Positions 23,461 through 34,440 of a stretch of DNA of 64,000 nucleotides are shown in pieces; position 1 is the stretch's first letter, and every line of letters begins with the position of its first letter. Under the pieces are notes generated by a model. That model was not told the DNA's origin and made no database searches. It saw only the letters and a list, made by a program, of their open reading frames with translations. The translations under genes were made by a program, and so were the position numbers. Source of the stretch: Tenebrio molitor. Taxonomy: Eukaryota > Arthropoda > Insecta > Coleoptera > Tenebrionidae. The DNA is taken from NCBI RefSeq assembly GCF_963966145.1, contig NC_091046.1:9982001-10046000 (forward strand). The letters run 5' to 3'.

Positions 23461-26400
23461 ATAGGCATAGTGGTGTCATCCCACGTGCCAGCGTCTTATG
23501 TTTTTACACTGCAATTCTAAACATTACAAGTTAGTTTTTAATTTCGTGTTTAATTTCTTTATGGTCTACAGCAGTTACTCTGGACATAAGGTCCGCGGAC
23601 CCTCGGAGGGCCGTGATTTCTTCAAAGAAGCTGCAAGAAGGCTTGAAGAAATGTTATGACCTTTAACAGGAAAGAAAGAAACTTTATGGCTTTTAAATTT
23701 TGAGTTCCCTCTAGATACTTTCTCTCACATAGGGGTTACAGCTACAGCTTGGTGTACAGAAGAGGTTAAGACAGTCCTGAACAGGTAGCTAAATTATTTT
23801 AAAAAGAAACAACAAGAATGAACCTGTTCCGCAGTTCATTTGAATCGATATGAACGCAAAAAACAACACTGCATCCTCACAACTCTTAGAACCATTACAA
23901 GCATAAACAACTACTTATACCCGCTCCTGTTATGTTAAATTTTATAGCATGAAGAGGATGAAGTTGCGACCGAAGTGATGTAGAAGATTGAAGTGGATCC
24001 TCATCCTTCTTTTGACTCGTTGCGGTTACTAATTATTAGCTAAACTCTTGAGATTTCTCCAGAGGCTTCTTCGTAAAAGATTGCTCCATCGATCATGGAG
24101 CACTAATAGAACGGTCTAAATTTCTAAATCTAAGCTCTTCCAAGTATCACCAAAAGATATCGAAATTAGTTTTTAGTTTTCCATGCCACGCATTTTTCTG
24201 TTGGTTGAAGTGCGCGAGCGGAAACGTTCAGCTTTTGTGGCAAGAAACGGGAACATTTTTTGGGAATCCCCGGCGCGCCTGGCAACATTTGTCTGACAAG
24301 TTTTATGCGGATATTTGGCGTTCGACGTTCGATGAGGTCGTGAAATGGATGGGTCGTATGCGCGACACAAGTTTCATTACAGTTGTCTTGTTTTTATAGT
24401 TGAGGCACGAGGTTGAGGTAAATGGGTAGAATCCGTCTTGTGTCAGCATTTGAATCCGCGCACGTGCGACGCGAGAGGGCGGATGGATGGCGATGGAACG
24501 GCGCGACATGAATATCCATGACTGCATGATGGATAGCGTCGGTTATTAATGGTTCGGCGCTGCCATTACCGGGACGAGCTCTTTCCCAAAAAGCGACCGT
24601 CATACAGCGCAGACATCACATCACATGCAATTTTCTTATCTCGTGCCACATCGACTCTTGTTTCTCGGGCCGCCTCCAGGAGGCAGGATTCGACGTACAT
24701 TCATCAACACAGGTGCTGGAAGACCGAATTTATGGCCTTCGGATATTCAAGAATCGAAGTTTATTTCGGAATGCTCACTCCGGGATTGACTAATGGTGCA
24801 ACTTTTAACACGACACAAGATGGCTCGCTTTGCTGCATCGTCAAGTTATGGTCCGTCAACTCTACCACTTCAAAAAGAATACGTATTTTACATCTGATCG
24901 CGACATTTAGTGGAAGAGTGTCAACAGCAGCACGGTCGACTCGACGAGATAATTCTTTTTTATGACTGGTGGAGTGTGTCCAACGGTGGCAAGAAATGTC
25001 ATCGAGGTGCGGCTGCAAACTTCATGAAGTTCTAAATCGGATCGCCAATTTCGTTATTCAAATTCTACTAGAATGTAAAGTTTCTGGGGGAATTAGAGTG
25101 GCCTGTAGTTGAGAGATAAAACTTCTTTCTGATCGCACCGAGAAAAATTAATTTGAGGCGGGATCCATCTGGTCGTTCGCCCTTGCCAGCGGAGTGGCAA
25201 TTACGTTGTCGGTCTGCCACCCCCGAAATGTCTCGATAAGCTCGTGCATTTATTTGGTGGGCAACTATTTGTAATGGAGTTATTAATGGAGGGAAGCGTC
25301 GCAGGGTTCCAAAACTATTTGGTCAGTAACAGGGTGGCAGAATTCGATAATACATTACCGGAAAGAAAATAGAACTGCTGGGGTATGATCGAGGCAGATG
25401 GCGTGCCTCTGGCCAGAAATCAGAAAATTCAATTTGCCTGGCAACTCTGCCCTTAGCCGGTCAGCTGTGCCGGGATTAAGGCTATATTCATGACGATCTT
25501 GAGTGGACCCGACATCCGGGAAATTGTCTCCCGGGCTAGTATTCGCCATGATAACGAGAAAACACTCACCACCTGAATCTAATCTGATATTCAAGGACAT
25601 CTCGAGACAGCTGTGATATGCGTGAAGTGACAAAAAAATAATGAAATCCCAGCTGAAATGGATCCGAGAAAAAAGTCCGAAAACGGGAGAAACACACAAA
25701 AAAGACCAATGGCAGTTTCCAAATCGACACTATTTCGAGGTGGTTTATAAATCGGCCACAGTTTCAGTTAATGGTGATTGGGTTGTGTGACTTCATCAAT
25801 TCCCAAGTTACGGCAAAATAACGAACAGCACCTAATTTGATCGGGCAATTATAAAGGATTGTGACATCTGGTGCACCACGACCAAGCGTAAATCCTTTAC
25901 GGCGTTCGAGGATGAAGCAGAACGACTCACATTGTCCCAGATTTTATGCATTTTTAAAGATGTTTAGCGTGCAGTAAAACACTTCCTCGGGCAGTTCTGC
26001 TCCGCAACGGCTTTAATAAAGCAAACTCCCGTTTCTGCGCGCTAATAAACTCCGAGCTAGAGGGCAGCCGTGGAGGAGCTCCCGTCCGCGTGTTAAAAAT
26101 CGTGACGATAATATCGCGGGTTGAAATTTGCCAGGCAACTAATTCGCCCGGTCTTAGTTATTGGTTAATCCAGTATTAAAATTTCGCCGCTCCGCGGATT
26201 AATTCTTAACCCGGCGCAGATTGGTGAGGAAAATTTATATTCCGAAAGATGATGCAGGAGGTATATTGGAACGTTTGTTCTCAGGCGGCAACCTCCCAGA
26301 TGCCAGATATTGTGCGTCTTCGTCAACAGCGGGTTAATATCGAATTTGATGCATAAGCTGTCAAAGTAACAATTTTCTCCATAGAAATCCAATTAGGGAA

Positions 26401-27710
26401 CTGATAATTAAAACGGAGATTTGCTTGCTCACTCTTGAAGCGTCTTGATTGAATAATTGCACGCTTCAACAGGCGAAACGTCTGACTTTTCAAGGGAGTC
26501 GGACAGCGATTGAAAAGATTCCTAACACGGATTTTCCGTTAAAAACAGAACGTTCCGAACTTCAATAAACAGGGGACCTAATCCCGCGCTCGTAAACTTT
26601 CGTTATGTCCAGCCCGGGGAGCTGTAGAATTTTCAAGAGAAACAGGAAATATCAAAAGTTATTGGTGTGCCCGGACTATTTTTATATTTACGTCTGGAAC
26701 TCATTAGGGCGACGTCAACACCGACTCCTTTTAATCAGATACGTTCGACGAAACTCGAAAGGAGACGACGCGACGCATCTCACGTTTCATAAATTCAAGT
26801 TGTTACACTGATGTACTTGTGCGGTAAAATTCTCTTGTGCATGTTGTTACGCTAAAAGTTATGAGCGATGTGTCGCGTGTTAACCAATAAAAACTTCAAC
26901 TTTTATCACCAATAAAAACCATCGAATTTATGAAATGGACAAGACATTTTATTACTAATGACGCGATAGTGTAAAAATATGGAATCGTAAAAACTACTAT
27001 GGGCGGAGAAAAAATTCAAAATGAAAATGAGACGAAAGGGTCGTCAAGCATGCTAAACTAAGGCGAACTGCGTTTGTAAAATGGAGAGAAAACCACGAAC
27101 TCTTTGACCAGAAATTTTTTTGAAAGTTTACTACAATTGTTTATTATAATTTTCAATTGCCACTATGACCACCAAACGCGTGGCATGCTGTTCATCAAGT
27201 TGAGAGCAAATTCTTCTGGTAACGACTTTCTTTCATATTTGCTCTGTTTTGGAAAGCCCTCCCAAAGGGATGTCTTTACAAGGTGTCGAGCGGTCTTCTG
27301 GGAGTGGACTTCCGGGTACTCTGTACCGAAAAAGAATCTTTGCGAATCGTCACCACGTAAAATAAAATATTTACCAGGGACCCAATTTTGAGTTCTATTG
27401 AAAATAATGTATTAAACATGATAATTATAGAAAATCAATATTTTATTTTGCCACTGTAGTCATAATGAAAAAGAGAAAGAAAATATTATTCTCATAAGTA
27501 TAATGCATCGGGACAAAGCAATTAATAACAAAAGCCATAAAAAAGTTTTCGTGGCAAATGAAAAAGCTATAAAATACACGAGGTCTAGGAACACGATTAA
27601 TTATGTATTTGTAAAAGAATAACAGATCTGAAAACCATTTACTTATTTTGTAAACATTAGTAATAAACTGAATTTTTAAAAGATTTTTAAAAAACTAAAA
27701 AACTTATATA
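23461..27710. other. Non-coding block, no recognised gene
   Basis: 24.2-26.6 kb is richer in GC and unique-looking. The longest frame (24549-24965, 138 residues) has no motif and is overlapped by frames on the other strand, so I do not call it a gene. The region may be intronic or regulatory. Confidence 0.4.
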
Positions 27711-28360
27711 GTGAGGGAAGAGTGCAAGAGAAATAGGCTGAGAGTGGAAGCGGGAAAGAGAGCGGCAAAGTTTGAGGACAAAAGGGAAGGAAGGGAAGAG
27801 TGCCGGATACTAACGGAATGCTGGAGGGAAAAGAAAAAGAATACGGAAAAGAAGGAGAGAGAGAAATACAAGGTATCAGAGAAACGGATTTGTCAGTGAA
27901 GAAGTGGAAAGATTGAGAGCAAAAGGAAGATGAATGAATGTAGAGCTGAGTGAAAGAGACAAAGAGACAGACAAGTAAGAAAGAAGGGAAAGAATCTAGA
28001 TACAACAGGGTGTATGGGAGGTGTATACAGAGGAAATTCTGGAGTACCTGTGGAGAAAGAGTGCAAGAGAAAGAAAAATGATGGCGATATTTAGACGTGG
28101 GAACGAGGAGAGAAAAAACAAGTACTGGATAAAAGGAGAGGAAAGAAGGTGCAGAATGTGCTATGAAGAGAGAGAGAGACAATTGAGCACATGCGGAATG
28201 GATGTAACGAGATCAGAGAGAGGGAGGGAAAGGAACGGGGAGAAAAGACGGAAGGGAGATAGGATGGATGAAAGAGATGTGGAAAAGGAGGGTCAGAATG
28301 GAAATTGTATGCAGGAATCGGAAAGGTCGTAGGGCAAATAAAGCATTATCTAAATGTACC
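27711..28360 (+). pseudogene. 5'-truncated LINE (jockey/R1-like) 3' end, copy 1
   Basis: Plus-strand translation in broken frames gives the C-terminal region of a non-LTR retrotransposon polyprotein. First comes VREECKRNRLRVEAGKRAAK, then a Lys/Glu-rich segment with SEEVERLRAKGR. Next is SARERKMMA, and last a CRMCYEERE zinc-knuckle-like segment. Frameshifts and stops break it, for example the stop after SEKRICQ. It shares its 3' tail (GGGCAAATAAAGC) with copy 2. The coding strand is strikingly purine-rich. Minus-strand frames over it are shadows. Confidence 0.75.
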
Positions 28361-28558
28361 AAAAATCATAATAATCTTGAGAAAATAATTGAAGGAGAAG
28401 ATCTGTGCGTTGCTATCTAATGAAAATGATGCAGTTATAAAAGATGCTTTCTTTTGAAATTGTGAAAGATCTGAACGCATGCACAAGTCACTTACGCCTA
28501 AATTATAATTGTTTGTGTCTTTTTCAAATTATCCACTGCCAAACATCTACATATAATA

Positions 28559-29340
28559 CATTCATTTTTGTTTTAGACCAGAGTAGGCTATTTTAATTTT
28601 TTAAATGTTGGTATCGGGGCTATGTCAAAATAACAAAATCAAAATTGTTCAAACTGCCAGTGTCAAATTTGACATTATTATTAAGTATTAAGGTAAATTA
28701 GTTTTAAATTTGTGCAATATTTACATTTATCAATAAATACACACATTATTGAGTCCTCGAAACTATGTAGTTAATTGGAAAATGATAATGCTTGGCTACT
28801 ATTGGGGACAAATTACTTTGGTCGTCAAAGTCAGTTGACTGACATAAAGTTGTAAAGCAAGCATTAGGACGGTTAACCTTATTTTTTACTACTCTCAACC
28901 ACTGTCACTGTCAAACTCATCATTGCAAAATGTTAAATACCGAAAAATAGACAACTGAAGGAGATATTCCTAGGAGGAAAAATTTAAAAGGTTTCCACAA
29001 GGCAATTTGGCCCATGGACAATCCCCCAGAAACAAGGGAGATGATTCTGAATTTTTGAATCGTGGAAGGTGCCATATTTTTGACAAGAGAAAAGTCAATA
29101 ATTTGAAATTGTCATCACTATTGACTTGACCTTAATGCTTGGTTTACATTGATTTGTTTTGAAGTGACAGAAGAATGACGACCAAAGTATTTTGTCCCCA
29201 ATAGTACATGGTCATGAATTTTGACAAGAAAGTGTAACCTCAAATATTATACATGATGTATATTGTCATTTAGCCATAGTATTACCATACAACTCACCAA
29301 ATTTCCATAGCCTACTCTGGTCTAAAACAAATGTGAATGC
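28559..29340. mobile_element. TIR element containing a second TIR element
   Basis: The ends read CATTCATTTTTGTTTTAGAC and its inverse, continuing through CAGAGTAGGCTAT; about 30 bp are alike with few mismatches. The middle is occupied by a separate TA-flanked element at 28799-29204. No coding frame is present. Confidence 0.75.
28799..29204. mobile_element. Nested TA-flanked TIR element, 406 bp
   Basis: The left end CTATTGGGGACAAATTACTT is mirrored by the right end (AAGTATTTTGTCCCCAATAG), both with TA at the flank (28797-28798 and 29205-29206). The arms continue through TTTGGTCGTCA. It sits inside 28559-29340, so it inserted later. Confidence 0.8.
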
Positions 29341-29350
29341 ACTGTACAAT

Positions 29351-29742
29351 AAATCTGTTTCAAAATCAAAAATCCACCACCTGTTGAATTATGTTGGCAG
29401 AAAAAAAGAAATCCCTAGAAAAAGTTTAATTTTTTTGGTTTGGCTCAACCTCCCGCCAAAATTTGACATTGAATTGTTGAGTTTATTTACGAAACACAAA
29501 ATAATTATTATGTACAAAAAGGTTTTAGCTACCGTATCATACTCTTTGAGTGAAATAATAAAATGAGAATAAAAAACACGATGAACTACGACCAAAACGA
29601 CTGTCCAACAGTTTTATTTCACAACCCCACTTTTTTCTGACACTTGCAGACACACCAAAAACAAAAGTCGGCGACGTTGTCGGTTGTATTTTCGAGGTAG
29701 AATGCACTGTTGGTGGATTTTTGATTTTGAAACAGATTATAG
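29351..29742. mobile_element. Inverted-repeat element abutting the nested pair
   Basis: AATCTGTTTCAAAATCAAAA followed by ATCCACCA at 29352-29379 recurs inverted at about 29712-29740 (TGGTGGATTTTTGATTTTGA). A related single arm occurs at 54500-54580. The plus-strand frame at 29333-29566 lies across it and is not convincing. Confidence 0.6.
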
Positions 29743-31228
29743 TTTTATTTTTAAGTATGCAAAGACAGGGGTTATATTGATCCCAACAATACGTCAATCG
29801 TCAATCTGCACGGTACCGTTGGGTGAACAGCCGTATAATATGACGCAGGCTGCACATTTCCCAAATGATTAGTGCATCAGAAGGAACAATGTCGACAAAG
29901 AAATAAAATAAGAAAATACGGCACTTCGTGTAAATCTTTAAGAGTATTTGGAACGGAGTGCACGTAAGGAAGACCATCTTGTGCTGGTTACATGTCCGGC
30001 AATGCCGCCTTTCAAAAATAACGAACAAAGTTGCGAGAGGGTTATTACTTCGCAATGCCACGGTGTTGCTTTTGTTATGAGGAAAAGATGCAATAAAGAA
30101 AACTCAACCTGCACATCGTGCGATAAAAACAACCGTCTTATTTTCCGCAAATGGAAAATTCACCGAGCCTTTTCAGCGTGAAAGTTCTGAAAGAAAAGTG
30201 TTTTAAATTGTACATATTGCCCGCAAATATGAACAAGTTCGAAAGTGGAAATGAAGTTGTGGAAAGCAATGTTTTTTGAGTGTCATATGGCGGCTTCGGA
30301 AACAGTGACCTTTTGAAAAGTTATCAAAAGAAACCGTTTGCGGCTTCGAGTTTGTGTTTACGAAAGAAAAAGCGAGTCCTCTTCCCTTGGAAGAGTGAGG
30401 GAAGAACGGCCGCATAAAAGTGTTTTTCGGGGCAACACCGGCATAATTATATTCTAAATTCCTGCTCCCAATTGATCAAAGTTAAGTAATCGGGTAATTC
30501 TGGGGTCATCGGAGCGTATAATGGCGTCAATAGCCTCCTGCCGGATATCCATTAAAGATTCCTGCAAAAGCGAGAATACCTCGAAGGGCGAATAAGCGGT
30601 ATCTGAAGTAAACGCTTTTTGTTCCAAAACCAAACACCACCTCGGTTGAGAATTATTTGCCGAGTCCTTCTGAATCGATTCCCCAAAGAAATTAATCCCG
30701 AAACGCTCTTATCAATTAACTAATTTAACACGGAAGACAATTTAAATTTTTTGCCGGCCCGAACGGCGAGGGTTATTAAGAGCCGCGAATGAAACAAGGG
30801 AAGCAATTGGATGCAGCGGCAACGACAACCGTCCAGAAGATGAATCTTTCGAGTAATGAAACCGGAACTTTGCGAAACTGAAAGAAAGATTGATGCGCGG
30901 GGCGCCGTTTCGGGGCCTTAATGCACGCGCCTGAAACGGACCTTAAAGCCGGGCTACCAAAGGGATACGCTCTTCCGCTCGCCTCCTCCACTCCTAAAGA
31001 CAGGTATAAAGTAAAGTCGTTAGCTTAACGGAAATTAAAAGTTGAAAATGCCCTGCTATTTGTTTAGCTTAGCCCTGATGTCTGCGCGCCCGCCTTTTTT
31101 GCGGCGATACAGCCAGCCAGGCAAGGGAAAAAATTCCCACAGAAGGAGTGGAAAGGAGGCAACAATCCATGGCGGCTTAATCGCTCTCAATTGCCGTATT
31201 CTTCACTGTCGTTGTATGGAAATGGGGG
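29743..31228. other. Non-coding stretch
   Basis: Overlapping 60-86-residue frames on both strands show no domain. No inverted repeat was noticed. Composition becomes more GC-rich toward 31 kb. Confidence 0.4.
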
Positions 31229-31690
31229 TTATAAATTTCGGACACACAATTGGATAGTCGATCATAATGGCTTCCCGGACAGATAACAAGAACACATGTT
31301 TCTCTGCAATTCCGCAAATATCCAACCAAAGAACAACTCGTTTTGCACACACATTTATCTACGCCGCAAATCCGTGCAACTACTAAAAAGACTGTAAATT
31401 TTGGCAGCACAATTGGACAATTGATTATAATGGTTTCGCGGACGGATAACGAGAAAACATGCATCTCCTCACGATCTAAGCAAAGAACTCATTGTACACG
31501 CATATTTATCTACATTGCAAATCCGTGCCAGCTCTAGAAAGAGTATAAATTTTAGCTACACAATTGTGTAGCGGGTCATGACGGCTCCGCAACCAGATAA
31601 AAGAATTCAGATCATTGTACAGTTGCAAAAATTGTTTAACATATTGCAATTAGAGAAAACGTAAAATTCAAAGAATGATAACTTTTACGA
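31229..31690. repeat. Degenerate tandem repeat, about 155 bp x 3
   Basis: Units start near 31229, 31391 and 31544 with the series TATAAATTT / TGTAAATTTT / TATAAATTTT. Each is followed by ACACAATTG or GCACAATTG, then CATAATGG-like and GGACAGATAAC / GGACGGATAAC / ACCAGATAA blocks. Between units are ATTTATCTAC and GCAAATCCGTGC. Similarity falls off in unit 3. Confidence 0.65.
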
Positions 31691-32156
31691 AGCTTCAGGT
31701 ATTTGTTGTGATTGAACAGCAGAGTCGTAGAAAATTATCCACCAATAGCTTGACACTTTGTTGCGGAAGAACTAAAAATCGATACGGTTGATGTGAACTA
31801 AAGCGTCATCTACTCCTAGAAAGTCATATTCTGGAAAAACATTTCTTAGATAGTCCGTGATTTCCAACTTGAAATCGTGGTGTTCGTCAGAGATGTCATG
31901 AAAAAATGGCAAGACGCATAAAATGTTGAAAAATCAAAGTTACAAAAAAATAACGTCATTTGAAACTTCAGAGCTCGAAAGGTTTGGACGCTTCAGCTGA
32001 TTTTGCCATAATTCTGGTTTATAAATTTGGCTGGTGAAAATATTGTTGGTAAAATTTTACAAATTTTATTTTTCGATTTTTGGAAAAAAAAATGTTGGTG
32101 AAGTTCTCACATCACTGCAGCAATGACATTTTTTGTAAAAAAAAAACAAGACATTG
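31691..32156. other. Non-coding stretch before LINE copy 2
   Basis: Nothing recognised. An A run at about 32138-32147 directly precedes the LINE similarity. Confidence 0.4.
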
Positions 32157-33095
32157 GAGCAATACTTGGGTTACACATTCAATGAAAGAGCCACGGATAA
32201 ACCACATATCAGAGAGATAGTGAGGAAAGCAAAGAAGGTAGTGGGATGTGTTTGGAGAATAGGAGAAAGAAATTGGGGAGGTGAATGATGATGTTTGAGA
32301 GCATGATAGAAAGTATACTGATGTACGGGGCAGAGATCTGGGGATGGAAGGAACAAGAAGAGGTAGAGAAAGTGCAAGGAAAATGTTTGAGAGAGGTGCT
32401 AGCAATGGACAGAGAAATGCACGGAATAGGCTGAGAGTGAAAGCGGGAAAGAGAGCGGTATAGTTTGAAGACAAAATGGATGGAAGGGAGGAGTGCAGGC
32501 TACTAACACAATGCTAGAGAGAAAAGAAAAAAAATACGGAGAAGAAGGAGAGAGAGAGAAATACTAGGTATCAGAGAAACGGGTTTGCCAGTGAAGAAGT
32601 GGAAAGATTGAGAGCAAAAGGAAGATGAAGATGGATGAATGTAGAGCTGAGTGAAAGGGAGAAAGACACAGACAAACAAGAAAGAAGAGAAAGAATCAAA
32701 GAATCCAGATACAACAGGGAGTATGACAGGTGCATGACAAAGGAAATTCCGGAGTACCTGGGGAGAGACAGTGCAAGAGAAAGAAAAATGATGGCGAGAT
32801 TTAGATGTGAGAACGAGGAGAGGGAAAAAAGATATTCAAAGGAGAGGAAAGAAGGTGTAGAATGTGCTATGAGGAGAGAGGGAGAGAAAGCAACGGGGAG
32901 AAATACTGAATGAAGAGGGAAGGGAGATAAGATGGATGAAAGAGATATGGAAGAAGAGGGAAAGAATAGAAAAGGGTGGGGGATAGAAATAAAAATGTAT
33001 TTTTTTTTGGAATCGTGGTTTTTATGGTTTTTATTATGTAATCACTTAATCGGGAATCCGAAAGCCGTTAAGGCAAATAAAGCTTATTCTAAACA
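32157..33095 (+). pseudogene. 5'-truncated LINE (jockey/R1-like), copy 2, longest
   Basis: This copy reaches further 5' than the others and includes the end of the reverse transcriptase region. It shows EQYLGYTFNERATDK, a REIVRKAKKVVG segment, then MYGAEIWGWKEQEEVE after a frameshift. The shared tail follows: RLRVKAGKRA, EEVERLRAKG, SARERKMMARF. The YLGYTFNE and MYGAEIWG signatures are typical of the C-terminal thumb region of jockey/R1-clade LINEs. Stops and frameshifts make it non-functional. The 3' end shares GGCAAATAAAGC with copy 1. Confidence 0.8.
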
Positions 33096-33230
33096 AGACA
33101 GTGGAGCGAATAGAGGTGTTGGGTGGGTAAGAAATTGAAAAAAACATAAATACAAAGTTCAGAAAAGTTGCAATCTTTTTGTGGAAAAAACTGTGAAGTA
33201 CGCAAAGTAATCTTAGGGGAGTTCGAAGCG

Positions 33231-33390
33231 TCGCCCTTGCGCAAAGATAACAGAACAGAGTAGCCCTCGTGCAAGAAAAAGAGAAGAACAGAGTGGCTCT
33301 TGCGTAAGGAAAGAAGAATAGCGTGGCACTGTGCAAGGATAAGAGTAGATTCCCGTAGCCCTTGGGCAAGGATTCGAGAAGAATAGAATA
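33231..33390. repeat. Minisatellite, about 31 bp x 5
   Basis: Five degenerate units start near 33231, 33261, 33294, 33324 and 33356. The unit core is (T)GCCCTTGCGCAAGG, itself near-palindromic, followed by a purine-rich AAAGAAGAACAGAG spacer. It lies between a LINE copy and a palindrome cluster. Confidence 0.75.
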
Positions 33391-33670
33391 GCGGCAAGGA
33401 TGTACAATGCAACAGCAAGTCCAGCTGATGTTCCATCCTCCGCAATGATGTCAATTTGTCAGTTTTGAATTGAATCCACTTTTTTGAACAAAAGCAGAAT
33501 TATGGAAAAAAATCGTGTTAAAATAGAAGCACATGTATCTGGCCACAAGGGGTTCGATATTACGCCGGTAAAACAATTACTGAAAAGCAAATAAAAATTA
33601 CGCAAATATTTGTCAAGGATGTGCCGAGGAAATTGCGTAATTTACGCCAGTGGAATAAATGAGTTTCATT

Positions 33671-33834
33671 ACACCACTCAGTGGGATAAGAACTTACTTA
33701 CCCCACTGAGTGAGGTAATGAAGCTCACTTATCCCACTGAGTGGGGTAATTAATGATTAATGAAATGCATGCGGTAATGACTAATGAAGTTCCTTATCCC
33801 ACTCATTTGAGTGGGATAAGTGTCATTTATCCCA
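33671..33834. repeat. Cluster of CCCACTGAGTGGG palindromes
   Basis: Four palindromic sites lie within about 165 bp. CACTCAGTGGGATAAG is near 33675. CCCCACTGAGTGAGG is near 33701. TTATCCCACTGAGTGGGG is near 33729. A 13-bp perfect stem with a 2-bp centre (CTTATCCCACTCA…TGAGTGGGATAAG) is at 33793-33820. A half-site TTATCCCAC follows near 33828. Spacers are unlike one another. It could be a transposase-site cluster from the adjacent mariner remnant, or an operator-like array for a dimeric factor; the sequence does not decide. Confidence 0.7.
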
Positions 33835-33929
33835 CAGGAGTAGATAAAATAAATTGAATAAATTTTGATGCTCATTAATATTTGCCAGAGCCAGAGCACT
33901 GTATAAGGTCGGTGAGTATCTGGTGTTTG

Positions 33930-34440
33930 GATGAATTCGAAAAGGAGATATACTGTATGTTTCAAAATATTTATAGATACTCGTAGAAAAAGTCGGTGTA
34001 AAATACGCCGTTTCGCAAACAATTTGATAACGTGGACTGGGAAGAAAGCTATTTGTGACATCTGGAACGACAGCCGGAGAGATTTATATTATCGAATGCT
34101 TGAAGAAACGACTACTCTCCTTTTTTAAGAAAATAATTATATTTTCTGATGATATACTGTTAGGTCCTACATTGTCCCGACCCGATTTGACATCAGTATA
34201 TGTATTATACAAAACTCACGAAAAGGGAGTTGTGTCGATTTTGTGTTGAAAACCATGAACCAACTAAATGTGCTTCAGTGTCGCCCCATTGAAAAATATT
34301 GGTCTCTGGTTAAATGTAAGCTACGAAGAATGGAGCAAGCAACTAAAAAGAAAGATCGATTTTATTTGTACGGAGAGAAGAGAAACCACAATAAAATAAA
34401 GCAGAGTCCTCGTGAAAGGCATTTGGGATAAGTTAGAAAT
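33930..34440 (+). pseudogene. Tc1/mariner-type transposase remnant (C-terminal half)
   Basis: In shifting plus-strand frames I read VTSGTTAGEIYIIECLKKR, then RPDLTSVYVLYKTHEKG. Next comes VDFVLKTMN, then RPIEKYWSLVKCKLRRME ending near 34430. These match the DDE core of Tc1/mariner-like transposases: the TSGT block, the WPDLAS-type second Asp segment (D in PDL), and RPIEKYW with its Glu. At least two frameshifts and no clear N-terminus make it dead. An AATAAA follows near 34515. Confidence 0.72.

Noticed and set aside
24549..24965. 138-codon plus-strand frame
   Set aside because: No domain, no splice context, overlapped by open frames on the other strand; GC-rich DNA simply has fewer stops.
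27676..28182. 168-residue minus-strand frame rich in Ser, Phe and Leu
   Set aside because: It is the complement of the purine-rich LINE fragment; the real homology is on the plus strand.
32112..32474. 120-residue minus-strand frame resembling a membrane protein
   Set aside because: It is the antisense of LINE copy 2; pyrimidine-rich antisense gives Leu/Ser/Phe-rich pseudo-protein.
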